Shown in pieces: positions 1 to 8,581 of a stretch of 64,000 nucleotides of DNA. This stretch comes from JBOFBH01 sp051657715. GTDB lineage: Bacteria > Actinomycetota > Actinomycetes > Actinomycetales > Angustibacteraceae. The stretch's first letter is position 1, and every line of letters starts with the position of its first letter. The notes under the pieces are model-generated. The model was given only the letters and a program-made list of their open reading frames with translations, ran no database searches and was not told the origin of the DNA. The position numbers and the translations under genes are program-made. The stretch covers positions 37,811 through 101,810 of the forward strand of contig JBOFLF010000044.1 in assembly GCA_051657715.1 (NCBI GenBank), given 5' to 3'.

Positions 1-3000
1 AGACCACCTGCACCGCGGACACCCCGTACGTCATCACCCAGGCGGACGTGGACGCCGGGGTGGTGGCCAACACCGCGACCGCTGGCGCCAACCGGGGCGA
101 GAGCGACGAGCGACTCGAGGTCGAGGCTTCTGCTGACGTCCCGACGGACCAGGACCGGGACCTGTTCCTGACCAAGACCGCGTCCGTGGCGGACGTGGAC
201 GGGGACGGCACCACCAACCTCGGCGACGTCATCAGCTACTCGTTCGAGGTGACCAACACCGGGACGGTCACGGTCGCCGACGTCGCGGTGGACGACCCGG
301 TGCTCGGTGCGGTGACCTGCCCGGTCACCACGGTGGCGCCCGCAGCGTCGATCAGCTGCACGGCGGACAGCACCCACGCGATCACCCAGGACGACGTCGA
401 TGCCGGGTCTTTCGTCAACAGCGCCAGGGCGCGCGGTCTCGATCCGGGCGGTGCCGACGTCCTGTCCAACGTCGCCTCGGTCGGCACCGTCGTCGACGGG
501 CGGTCCTCGCTGTCCCTGGTGAAATCGGCCGCGCTGACCAACACCAACCCGCTGCCGGCGGCGGACGTCGGCGACACCATCACCTGGTCGTTCGAGGTGA
601 CCAACACCGGCACCACGACGCTGAGCGACATCGCCGTGCAGGACCCCCGGGCCGGCTCGGTCACCTGCCCGGCCGACGACCTCGGACCGGGACAGACCAC
701 CACCTGCACCGCCGCGCCGTACACCGTCACCCAGGACGACGTCGATGCCGGCGCGGTCAGCAACACCGCCCTCGCCACCGCCCGCACCCCGATCGGGGAG
801 CAGGCCGTCTCCGGCCCGTCCTCCACCGACACCCCCACCACCGACCTCGCCGGGCTCGAGATGACGAAGACGGCGTCGGTGACCGACCTGGACGGCAACG
901 GGCCGGAGATCGGCGACCAGGTCGCGTACGCGTTCGTGGTCACCAACACCGGGACGGTCACCCTCACGAGCATCGCCGTGACCGACCCCAAGGTGGGCGC
1001 GGTCAGCTGCCCGCGGACCACCCTGGCGCCCGGCGCTTCCATGACCTGCACCGCGGACGCGCCGTACACCGTCACCCTGGACGACGTCGACCTCGGCTAC
1101 GTGTCCAACAGTGCCCGGGTGGACGGCACCCGACCGGACGACGCCGTGGTCTCCGCCGACGGGGACAGCTTGATCTCGGTGGACGGCACCCTGGGCATCA
1201 CCCCGGTCAAGACCGCCACGGTCGTGGACGTGGACGGGGACGGCCGGACCGGGCTGGGGGACCAGATCCGGTGGAGCGTGCGGATCACCAACACCGGGAC
1301 CACGTCCGCGACCGCGCTCGACGTCACCGACCCGTTGGCCGGCCCGATCAGCTGCCCGCCAGGCCCGGCCACCACCCGGCTGCTGCCCGGCCAGTCGATC
1401 ACCTGCACCGCGGACGACCCGTACCTGATCACCCAGGTGGACGTGGACGCCGGCGTGGTCGCCAACACCGCGACGGCCGGCGCGACCCGGGGGAGCAGCG
1501 ACGAGCGGCTCGAGGTCGAGGCGTCCGCGGACGTCCCGGTCACCCAGACCCCCGGCCTGCGGGTGGTCAAGTCGGCGTCCGTCACCGACGTGGACGGCGA
1601 CGGCACCACCAACCTCGGCGACACCGTCGACTACGCCTTCGAGGTCGCCAACACCGGGACGGTCACGCTCACCGCGATCGCCGTGCGGGACCCGTCGGTC
1701 GGTGCGGTCACCTGCCCCGCCACGACCCTCGCGCCCGGCGCCTCGGTCACCTGCACCGCCGCCACCCCGCACACCATCACCCAGGCCGACGTGGACGCCG
1801 GGGTGGTTGCCAACACCGCGACCGCGCAAGGGCTCGGCCCCGCCGGGACCGCTGTGGAGTCCGACCCGTCGACGGCTGAGACGCCGGTGGACCAGCGGGC
1901 CGGGATCACGCTGGCCAAGTCGGCGGCGGTGGCCGACGTGGACGGCGACGGCCAGGTCGGCCTGGGTGACGAGATCACCTGGACGTTCGAGGTCGCCAAC
2001 ATCGGCACCGTCACGTTCACCCGCTACGACGTCGACGACCCGACACTGGTCGGCGGCACCGGCTGCCCCCGGCGGACGCTGCCACCGGGGGTTACCTACA
2101 CCTGCACCGCGCTAGAGCCGTACGTGATCACCCAGGTGGACGTCGACCGCGGCAGGGTGGACAACACCGCCACGGTCACCGGCCGCGCGCCGGACGGAAC
2201 GAACGTCACCTCCGACCCGGCGTCCACCAGCACCGAGATCGGCAGCACCCCGGCCCTCGACCTGGTCAAGGACGCGGCCGTGCTGGACGACGGCGACGGC
2301 CTCACCGGTCTCGGCGACCAGATCCGCTGGACCTTCGAGGTGACCAACACCGGGACCAGCACGGTCACCGCCGTGGCTGTGCGGGATCCCCTGGCCGGCC
2401 CGGTCAGCTGCGCCGCCACCGTCCTGGCCCCAGGAGACTCGACCACCTGCACCGCGGGCAACCTGTACGCCATCACCCAGGCCGACGTCGACGCGGGGGA
2501 GGTCGCCAACACCGCGGTCGCCGACGGTCTCGACCCGACAGGCGACCCGGTGGTCTCCTTCCAGGCCAGCCGCACGGTGCCGGTGACCCAGCGGTCCGGG
2601 CTCGCGCTGACCAAAACCGCGCGGGTGGACGATGTGGACGGCGACGCTCGTACGAGCGTGGGCGACCTCATCCGCTACGAGTTCGTGGTGCGCAACACCG
2701 GCACGGTGACCGTCGGCGACGTCGTGGTGGACGACCCGCGCGTGGGTGGCGTGGACTGCCCGACGGCGGCCTTGGCGCCGGGCGCGGCAACGACCTGCGC
2801 GGCACGCGACCCGTACCGCGTCACCCAGACGGACGTGGACGCCGGCTTGGTGTCCAACACCGCGGGCGCGGGTGGCCGGACTCCCGGTGGCGACCCGCTG
2901 ACCAGTGCGCCTTCGACGGCCGAGGTCGCCGTCGACCAGTCCCGTCAGCTCACCCTGGTCAAGCGCTCCGAGCCGCAGGACCGCAACGGGGACGACCGGA

Positions 3001-3488
3001 TCACCGCCGGGGATGCGGTGGCGTGGACGTTCACCGTGACCAACGCCGGCACCGTGACCGTGCGGGGCCTGCGGATCGATGATCCGACCGCCGGCCCGGT
3101 GACCTGCCTCACCACCACTCTGGCGCCAGGTGAGCGCACCACCTGCCGCACCGACCGGGTCCACATCATCACCGCAGCGGAGGCCGAGGCCGGTGAGATC
3201 CGCAACACCGCCACCGCTGTCGCCCGTGACCAGCAGGCCACCCAGGTGCTCTCCTCACGGGCGCGGGCCACCGTCGAGGTGCTGGGTCAAGCCGTCGCCG
3301 GCCCAGGGCCGAGCGGCGGCCCGACCGCGGGTGCTGGGGATCCGCGGGGTCCGCTGCAGATCGCGTTCACCGGCCCGCCGGCGCTCGGTCTGCTGCTCGG
3401 TGCTGGCACCGCGGCGCTGCTGCTGGGTGGTTGGCTGATCATCGCCACCCGACGGCGAGGAGACCAGGAGCATGCTCACGACGGCTGA
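1..3488 (+). CDS. Wall-anchored DUF11-type repeat protein (5' partial)
   Basis: This is the C-terminal part of a large secreted surface protein. The reading frame is open from base 3, so the true start lies before the window; the first in-frame GTG (48) falls inside a repeat. The visible part holds the end of one repeat and nine complete repeats of about 115 residues. Each begins with a LxKTAxVxDVDGDG-like strand, continues through VTNTGTVTV and TCTA, and ends in ITQxDVDAGxVxNTA. This is the DUF11/DUF7507 immunoglobulin-like repeat seen in actinobacterial adhesins. The DVDGDG loops look like Ca-binding sites (inference). The C-terminus carries IAFTG, a hydrophobic helix and RRRG, a sortase sorting signal of the LAxTG type. 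Likely a covalently anchored stalk or adhesin. Two repeat ends (about 70-145 and 1460-1535) are almost identical, suggesting a recent duplication. Confidence 0.9.
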   Translation, partial: TTCTADTPYVITQADVDAGVVANTATAGANRGESDERLEVEASADVPTDQDRDLFLTKTASVADVDGDGTTNLGDVISYSFEVTNTGTVTVADVAVDDPVLGAVTCPVTTVAPAASISCTADSTHAITQDDVDAGSFVNSARARGLDPGGADVLSNVASVGTVVDGRSSLSLVKSAALTNTNPLPAADVGDTITWSFEVTNTGTTTLSDIAVQDPRAGSVTCPADDLGPGQTTTCTAAPYTVTQDDVDAGAVSNTALATARTPIGEQAVSGPSSTDTPTTDLAGLEMTKTASVTDLDGNGPEIGDQVAYAFVVTNTGTVTLTSIAVTDPKVGAVSCPRTTLAPGASMTCTADAPYTVTLDDVDLGYVSNSARVDGTRPDDAVVSADGDSLISVDGTLGITPVKTATVVDVDGDGRTGLGDQIRWSVRITNTGTTSATALDVTDPLAGPISCPPGPATTRLLPGQSITCTADDPYLITQVDVDAGVVANTATAGATRGSSDERLEVEASADVPVTQTPGLRVVKSASVTDVDGDGTTNLGDTVDYAFEVANTGTVTLTAIAVRDPSVGAVTCPATTLAPGASVTCTAATPHTITQADVDAGVVANTATAQGLGPAGTAVESDPSTAETPVDQRAGITLAKSAAVADVDGDGQVGLGDEITWTFEVANIGTVTFTRYDVDDPTLVGGTGCPRRTLPPGVTYTCTALEPYVITQVDVDRGRVDNTATVTGRAPDGTNVTSDPASTSTEIGSTPALDLVKDAAVLDDGDGLTGLGDQIRWTFEVTNTGTSTVTAVAVRDPLAGPVSCAATVLAPGDSTTCTAGNLYAITQADVDAGEVANTAVADGLDPTGDPVVSFQASRTVPVTQRSGLALTKTARVDDVDGDARTSVGDLIRYEFVVRNTGTVTVGDVVVDDPRVGGVDCPTAALAPGAATTCAARDPYRVTQTDVDAGLVSNTAGAGGRTPGGDPLTSAPSTAEVAVDQSRQLTLVKRSEPQDRNGDDRITAGDAVAWTFTVTNAGTVTVRGLRIDDPTAGPVTCLTTTLAPGERTTCRTDRVHIITAAEAEAGEIRNTATAVARDQQATQVLSSRARATVEVLGQAVAGPGPSGGPTAGAGDPRGPLQIAFTGPPALGLLLGAGTAALLLGGWLIIATRRRGDQEHAHDG

Positions 3489-3573
3489 CCGGCCGTGCCC
3501 GAGCGGCCCGCCCGCCGCGCACACCTGACTTCGATCCTGAATCCATGACCGACAGCACCACGAGGAGACACCC

Positions 3574-4029
3574 ATGAGGATCCGCAGCGCGCGCACTGTC
3601 CGCTCGTCCATCACCGTCCTGGCGGTCGCTGCCATGCCGTTGGCGCTGACCTCGTGCTCAGGTGACGGTGACGAGGCAGCCGGGAAGCCTTCACCCAGTC
3701 GGTCAGCGCCATCGCTGGTGACCCCGCTGGCGGAGAAGATCGTCAACGAACCCGGCGCCCGCAAGGACGTCACCGTCGTCGGGTGCGCCAAGCAGGACGG
3801 TGGTTGGGGTGCCAAGGGCCAGATCCGCAACACCGGCAAGGCGGACGCGTCCTACACCGTCGTGGTGAGCTTCACCAACGCCAAGTCCACGGTGCTGGCC
3901 CGGGACACCACCAAGGTCGCGGTCGCCGCAGGGAAGACGAAGAACTGGTCCACGACGGCACGCTTCAAGGCGCCGAAGGAGGTCGTCTGCGTGCTGCGCG
4001 GCGTCGACAAGAACGCCCAAAAGAGCTGA
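3574..4029 (+). CDS. Putative lipoprotein, FxLYD-like
   Basis: A 151-residue exported lipoprotein. The ATG follows a GAGGAG ribosome site. The N-terminus has positive charges, a hydrophobic stretch and the lipobox LTSC (Cys about residue 28), followed by a Ser/Pro-rich linker. The remaining ~90 residues resemble FxLYD/DUF-type single-domain beta sandwiches (GQIRNTGKADASYTVVVSF... then VAAGKTKNWS), found in many actinobacterial lipoproteins of unknown role. Two Cys in the domain (VVGC, VVCVL) could pair. It lies 85 bp after the repeat protein and may share its transcript. Function is not known. Confidence 0.75.
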   Translation: MRIRSARTVRSSITVLAVAAMPLALTSCSGDGDEAAGKPSPSRSAPSLVTPLAEKIVNEPGARKDVTVVGCAKQDGGWGAKGQIRNTGKADASYTVVVSFTNAKSTVLARDTTKVAVAAGKTKNWSTTARFKAPKEVVCVLRGVDKNAQKS

Positions 4030-4031
4030 TG

Positions 4032-4087
4032 GGCCTCGCGCTGTGTGCCCAGAGTGTTTCTGGGCATACAGCGGTGTGGGCGAGGCC
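4032..4087. terminator. Bidirectional hairpin terminator
   Basis: Nested inverted repeats between two convergent genes: outer GGCCTCGC (4032-4039) with GCGAGGCC (4080-4087), inner CTGT/ACAG, and TGCCCAGA (4046-4053) with TCTGGGCA (4059-4066). There is no U-tract, as is usual in GC-rich actinobacteria. Its position fits termination of both the lipoprotein gene and the ABC operon. Confidence 0.75.
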
Positions 4088-4145
4088 ACAGGATGAACCC
4101 GGCGGTCGCCCGCGCTGGCTCGACCTGATCCACCGGGTGTTCCGC

Positions 4146-5390
4146 TCAGAGAGCGGCGAGCGCCTGGGTGGGGGAGATCCGGGCAGCACGAACGGCGGGA
4201 TACAACCCGGCGATCGCGCCGACGAGGACGCTGGCCACGCTGGCCGCGATGAGTGCTGACACCGGGATCACGATCGTCCAGTCGTGCGACCGCGCGTAGA
4301 CCACGGTGACCGCGGCGCCGATCGCCACCCCGCTGACCCCACCGAGGACGGAGAGCGTGAGCGCCTCCAGGACGAACTGGGCCGCGACGTGCGGTCGTCT
4401 GGCCCCCAGCGCCCGGCGCAGACCGATCTCACCGCGCCGCTCCAGCACGTTGATCACCATCACGTTGGCCACCCCGACGCCGCCGACCAGCAGCGCCACC
4501 GCGCCCAGCCCGAGGAACAGGCCAGTGAAAGCGTTGCGGGTGATGGCCTTGGCGACCAGGGCGTCGGACGGTCGCGAGACCTGGACCTCCTGGGCCGCCT
4601 GAGGGTTGGCCGCGAACGGCAGCACGGTACCGAGCCGAGCGACCGCTTCGTCGGATGAGCGGACATATAGCGTTCCCGGGCTGCCGTCCCAGCCGAAGGA
4701 TGCCCGGGCGGCCTCGCTGCCGACGAGAACCGAGGTGTCGAGGCCCGGTTCGAGGGCGCTCGGCGCAAGGATGCCGATCACCCGCACCTGTTGGCCGTTG
4801 ATGGACAGGAGCTCACCGCCCGGGACGGAGATCCCGAGCCGCCCGGCAGCTTTGGCGCCCAGGACGGCGACCGGCAGCCGCGCCGTCGCCGCATCGAACC
4901 ACCGTCCCCGGGTCAGCGACGTCGAGGTCGCCCGGAGCAGGTTGTCGCTGGATGCTCGCAGGGTGAGGCCCGCGGTGTCGCTCGGCGGGATGAGCGTCGA
5001 CCGGTACACGCTCGGCTTCAACGGCGCGGTCCACCCGACGTCCCGGACGCCGCTCACCCGTGAGAGGCTGCCCGCCGCGTGCTCCGGCAGGGCGCTGGGA
5101 TCACCGGTGAGCGTCTGCCCGGCGCTGACCCGCAGCATGTCGGTGCCCAGCCTGTCGATCTCGCGCAACACCCCCGCGGAGCTCGAGGCGGACAGCCCCA
5201 GCACGCCGACGACCGCGGCGATCCCGAGGGCGATCCCGAGGGAGGACAGCGCGGCCCGCAGCGGCCGGCCCCGCAGCCCCAGAGTGCCGAGGACGAGCGC
5301 ATCGCTGATGCGCAACTGGCTGCGCCCGGGTATCGCCTCTGGACTCCGGGGCTGATCGCCTGACGTCGTCAGCTCGGGTTGACTTGTCAT
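4146..5390 (-). CDS. MacB-like ABC transporter permease (FtsX family)
   Basis: A 414-residue membrane permease. The start chosen is the ATG at 5390, which overlaps the stop of the ATPase gene by 4 bp (ATGA); an upstream extension would run through that gene. TM1 lies at about residues 37-60 (ALSSLGIALGIAAVVGVLG), followed by a long MacB-type periplasmic domain of about 220 residues, then three C-terminal helices typical of FtsX/MacB (GLFLGLGAVALLVGGVGVANVM, then GEIGLRRALGARR, and two more helices). It works with the adjacent ATPase and the membrane-fusion-like adaptor, probably moving a peptide, lipid or envelope component across the membrane. Substrate unknown. Last gene of a four-gene operon. 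Confidence 0.9.
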   Translation of the reverse strand: MTSQPELTTSGDQPRSPEAIPGRSQLRISDALVLGTLGLRGRPLRAALSSLGIALGIAAVVGVLGLSASSSAGVLREIDRLGTDMLRVSAGQTLTGDPSALPEHAAGSLSRVSGVRDVGWTAPLKPSVYRSTLIPPSDTAGLTLRASSDNLLRATSTSLTRGRWFDAATARLPVAVLGAKAAGRLGISVPGGELLSINGQQVRVIGILAPSALEPGLDTSVLVGSEAARASFGWDGSPGTLYVRSSDEAVARLGTVLPFAANPQAAQEVQVSRPSDALVAKAITRNAFTGLFLGLGAVALLVGGVGVANVMVINVLERRGEIGLRRALGARRPHVAAQFVLEALTLSVLGGVSGVAIGAAVTVVYARSHDWTIVIPVSALIAASVASVLVGAIAGLYPAVRAARISPTQALAAL

Positions 5391-6079
5391 CGCGCCGCTC
5401 CTGCTGTGATCAACGTGGCCCGCTCCTCGATGAGACCGTCCCGAACCTCGATGACGCGGGGGAACGCAGCCGCCAGGTCCTGGTTGTGGGTGACCACGAC
5501 GATGGCGGTGCCCCGTTGCTGCAGGTCCAAGAGCAGCCGCAGGACGTCCTGCCCGGTCCGGGTGTCCAGGGCGCCGGTCGGCTCGTCGGCGAACACCACG
5601 GCTGGACATCCGACGATCGCTCGGGCGATCGCGACCCGCTGCTGCTGCCCGCCGGACAGTTCATGCGGCCGGTGGGACACCCGGTCGCCCAGGCCCACGC
5701 GGTCGAGCTCATCACGGGCCCGGCGCCGTCGCTCGCGCGCGGTCATCCCGGTGTACAGCAGGGCGGTCGCGACGTTGTCCAGCGCGGACAGCATGGGCAC
5801 GAGGTGGAACCGTTGGAAGACGAAGCCGATCCGTCGGGCTCGGACCGCGGCCAGCCGAGCATCACCGACGGAGCTGACGTCCTGGCCATCGAGCAGGACG
5901 CGGCCGGTGGTGGGGGTGTCGAGGGTTCCCATCACCTGCATCAGCGTCGATTTGCCCGAGCCGCTGGGGCCGACCACGGCCAGCAGCTCCGCAGGCTCGA
6001 CCCGCAGGCTCACCGCACGCAGAGCCGCGACATCGCCGTACCGCTTGGTGACGTCGTCTAGGGCGATGAGGGCGCTCAT
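5387..6079 (-). CDS. ABC transporter ATP-binding protein (MacB/LolD type)
   Basis: A 230-residue ATPase that energises the neighbouring permease. Walker A is GPSGSGKST (about residues 38-46), the signature LSGGQQQR, Walker B AVVFADEPTGALD and a switch histidine in VVVTHNQ. LolD/MacB-type subunits have this length and the ADEPTGALD stretch. Its ATG overlaps the adaptor stop (ATGA) and its own stop overlaps the permease ATG, so the three proteins are translationally coupled. Confidence 0.95.
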   Translation of the reverse strand: MSALIALDDVTKRYGDVAALRAVSLRVEPAELLAVVGPSGSGKSTLMQVMGTLDTPTTGRVLLDGQDVSSVGDARLAAVRARRIGFVFQRFHLVPMLSALDNVATALLYTGMTARERRRRARDELDRVGLGDRVSHRPHELSGGQQQRVAIARAIVGCPAVVFADEPTGALDTRTGQDVLRLLLDLQQRGTAIVVVTHNQDLAAAFPRVIEVRDGLIEERATLITAGAAR

Positions 6080-7179
6080 AGTGTGGGGACCTCCACGTCG
6101 TCGCCGGCCTTGAGCTCACCGACCACCTCGACCCGGCCCTCGGCGAACATTCCAGTGGTGACCCGGACCTGCCGGCGGGCGGTGCTGTCGATGATGGTGA
6201 CAACAAACTTTCCGGCGTCGACCGCGACGAGGGCCTCGACGGGCACGCTCAGGACGTTCCGGCGCTTTTCTGCGATCAAGTCCACAGAGGTGGACAGGGT
6301 GTCGTAACGGAGGGTTCGCTTCTCCTTGGTGACCTCGACGAGCAGGCGCACCTTCGGGCCGCCGCTCTTTCCCCCGCCCCCGTTTCCCTCGCCGCTCTCA
6401 TCGCTCCCGCTATTCGCACCGCCATCTCCGCCGGTGATGGGAGTGAGCGACCTGATTCGCCCGGTGAGCGGGTCGCCAATGGACGGTGTCACGACGACCG
6501 TGGATCCGACGGCCGCGTACGGCGCCTTGGCGGCGTCCAGATCAACGGTGACCCCGCGGCGGATCGAGGTGACGACCAGAACCGCGTCCGTCGCCGCCAC
6601 GGACGCGCCCACGCCGACCTCGGCTGTCGAGACCCGGACCGCTCCGGCCACCGCGGCGACATCCCCCGGCTCGACCTTCCCCGTCTGCTCTACGCCCAGG
6701 TTCTTCTGCCAGGCCCGCACCGCCTGTGCGGTCGCGCTGGTGAACTTCTCGTTCACCAGCAGTCCTTCACCGAAACCCAGCGCGGTCAGGTTGCGTTCGA
6801 GCTGGCTGACGTCCGGCCCGGTGGTCCCGACCTGCAAGGTGCGGAACACCGGTAAGGCGCCGTAGAAGATGGGGATGGGGCGCAGGTTGACCTCGGCCAG
6901 GGTGTCGCCGCGCCGCAACACCGCCCCCGGCTTTGGCAGTGCGGTGATCGTCCCCTCGCGTCGTGCGCTGAGGCTTTGGCTCTCGAGGTAGCCGAGGGAG
7001 CCGGTGACCCGCAGCAGCGAACGCAGGGTGCCGCGTGTGACCTGTGCTGTGTCGGTTGCGGTCACCGCCGCAGGCCCGGTCGTCGCCGGTCTGGAACGGG
7101 CCGTGTCGATCCCAGCCATGATTCCCGCGCCGCCGACGAGCACCGCGGCTGTCGACAGCAGCATGGCGCGTCGTCTCAC
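6076..7179 (-). CDS. HlyD-like adaptor with peptidoglycan-binding domain
   Basis: A 367-residue membrane-anchored adaptor. The GTG at 7179 overlaps the upstream stop (GTGA). One N-terminal TM segment (LLSTAAVLVGGAGIMAGI) is followed by a split lipoyl/barrel region (TGSLGYLES..., AVLRRGDTLAEV). A PG_binding_1 domain is inserted at about residues 135-190 (LQVGTTGPDVSQLERNLTALG, then VRAWQKNLGVEQTGKV). C-terminal beta-barrel parts (VSVPVEALVAVDAGKFVV and GRVEVVGELKAGDDVEV) follow. A Gly/Ser-rich low-complexity insert (GDGGANSGSDESGEG) lies near residue 265. In Gram-positives such adaptors probably bridge the ABC permease and the cell wall. Role inferred from family and operon. Confidence 0.85.
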   Translation of the reverse strand: MRRRAMLLSTAAVLVGGAGIMAGIDTARSRPATTGPAAVTATDTAQVTRGTLRSLLRVTGSLGYLESQSLSARREGTITALPKPGAVLRRGDTLAEVNLRPIPIFYGALPVFRTLQVGTTGPDVSQLERNLTALGFGEGLLVNEKFTSATAQAVRAWQKNLGVEQTGKVEPGDVAAVAGAVRVSTAEVGVGASVAATDAVLVVTSIRRGVTVDLDAAKAPYAAVGSTVVVTPSIGDPLTGRIRSLTPITGGDGGANSGSDESGEGNGGGGKSGGPKVRLLVEVTKEKRTLRYDTLSTSVDLIAEKRRNVLSVPVEALVAVDAGKFVVTIIDSTARRQVRVTTGMFAEGRVEVVGELKAGDDVEVPTL

Positions 7180-7712
7180 GGGGTCACCTCGGACGTCGCG
7201 ACGCCGACCCGCAGCTGGTCGCCGCCGCAGGTCTTGTCGGCCTTGGTGAACTCGGCGCTGGTCGGGTCGTAGTTGCCGCCCATGGACATCGAACCGTCGT
7301 CCTTGATGTCCGGATCGGGGAAGTCGATGCCGTTCGTGCGCATGCACTTGGCGTAGCCGAGTAATTTCTCCCGCAGTTTCTGCTCGTCCTCAGCGGAGGG
7401 CGGATTGGGTGCAACGACATACTGCTCGCAGGCTTTGAATGCCTTGTCGAGCTCTGGGTCATCTATTTTGTCTTCTGGCATGCTGGAGTCTCCGCCGGAG
7501 GTCTCCGTGGCGTTTAATTCTGCTTTTTTCTCACCGTCCCCGGCGGCATCGATATCTACTCCATTTTCGCGCATGCACTTGATGTACTTCGCCTCGAGGT
7601 CCGCGGGTGACGACGAGGTATTACCCGGACTTTCGCCTCCGCAGGCGGTCAGCAAGAACCCCAGCACGGCTGCGGACGCTGTTGTCGCATATCGACGACG
7701 AGCACGCATCAT
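7176..7712 (-). CDS. Lipoprotein with duplicated KCMRxNG motif
   Basis: A 178-residue lipoprotein heading the MacB-like operon. The ATG at 7712 is preceded by AAGGAG at 8-nt spacing, which fixes the start. The signal peptide ends in the lipobox LLTAC. The mature part has two versions of one motif, YIKCMRENGVDID and YAKCMRTNGIDFPDP, plus ACEQY and a C-terminal TCGGDQ. The Cys pattern suggests two pseudo-symmetric half domains with disulfides. Its base composition is less GC-rich than its neighbours. Relatives next to MacB/HlyD genes are common in actinobacteria, but their role is unknown. It may be the substrate-binding or sensor part of the exporter (inference). Confidence 0.75.
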   Translation of the reverse strand: MMRARRRYATTASAAVLGFLLTACGGESPGNTSSSPADLEAKYIKCMRENGVDIDAAGDGEKKAELNATETSGGDSSMPEDKIDDPELDKAFKACEQYVVAPNPPSAEDEQKLREKLLGYAKCMRTNGIDFPDPDIKDDGSMSMGGNYDPTSAEFTKADKTCGGDQLRVGVATSEVTP

Positions 7713-7921
7713 CTTCTGATCTCCTTCATGGCTAGTGCTGGCGCGGAGCATGCGACGATGGTTTCGGTGGCGCGGTAGCCGTGGCGTTTCTGGATTGGTT
7801 TACAGCCGGTTAATGCCGCGCGCCGCATGCTTTGGCAGGGCGAGCTTCGGGTGGTCGCCGACGAGGGTGAGCGGGCCGGGCTGGACGGGTCGGCCGCTGA
7901 CCCGCGACGGAGGGAGGTCAC

Positions 7922-8581
7922 GTGCGGGTGCTGGTCGTAGAGGACGAGGAACTGCTCGCCGAGGCGGTGGCGACCGGACTGCGGCGGGAGGGCATGGCCG
8001 TCGACACGGCTTTGGATGGGCAGGCTGCTGTCGAGGCCGTCGACCTGCAACGCTACGACGTCGTCATCCTCGACCGGGACCTGCCGCTGCTGCACGGCGA
8101 CCAGGTGTGTCGGCACATCGTCGAGCGCTGGGGTGGCGTCACCGGAGTTCTGATGCTGACCGCAGCCAGCAGCACCCACGAACTGGTCCGAGGGCTGCGG
8201 CTGGGTGCGGACGACTACCTCGGCAAGCCCTTCGCCTTTACCGAGCTCGTGGCCCGGGTCAACGCCCTCGCTCGACGGGCCGGGCCGGTTCGGCCGCCCG
8301 TCCTGGAACGCTCGGGGATCCGGCTCGACCCGTGGGACCGGTCGGTGCACAAGGACGGGATGCTCGTCCGGCTAACCGCTAAGGAGTTCGGCGTCCTGCG
8401 CGTGCTGCTGGAAGCGGACGGCGCGGTGGTGTCCGCCGAGGAGCTGCTTGCCCGGGCCTGGGACGAGAACGCGGACCCGTTCACCGCCAGCATGCGGGTC
8501 ATCATCGCCCGGCTGCGCCGCAAGCTGGGCGCTGACAGCATCGTCACCACCGTTGGCGCCGGGTACCAGGTGCCGTGGTGA
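7922..8581 (+). CDS. OmpR-family response regulator
   Basis: A 219-residue two-component response regulator. The receiver domain has acidic residues EDEE near residues 7-10, phospho-acceptor D51 (VVILDRDLPLLHG), T/S in MLTAASS and the conserved Lys in GKPFAF. A winged-helix output domain (about residues 125-219) ends in RVIIARLRRKLGADSIVTTVGAGYQV, typical of OmpR/PhoB. The GTG start lies 210 bp from the divergent lipoprotein/ABC operon, so that operon is a likely target (inference). The stop overlaps the next gene by 4 bp. Confidence 0.93.
   Translation: MRVLVVEDEELLAEAVATGLRREGMAVDTALDGQAAVEAVDLQRYDVVILDRDLPLLHGDQVCRHIVERWGGVTGVLMLTAASSTHELVRGLRLGADDYLGKPFAFTELVARVNALARRAGPVRPPVLERSGIRLDPWDRSVHKDGMLVRLTAKEFGVLRVLLEADGAVVSAEELLARAWDENADPFTASMRVIIARLRRKLGADSIVTTVGAGYQVPW

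Noticed and set aside
2112..3164. Minus-strand open frames through the repeat adhesin
   Set aside because: They repeat with the DUF11 units and are by-products of the coding strand.
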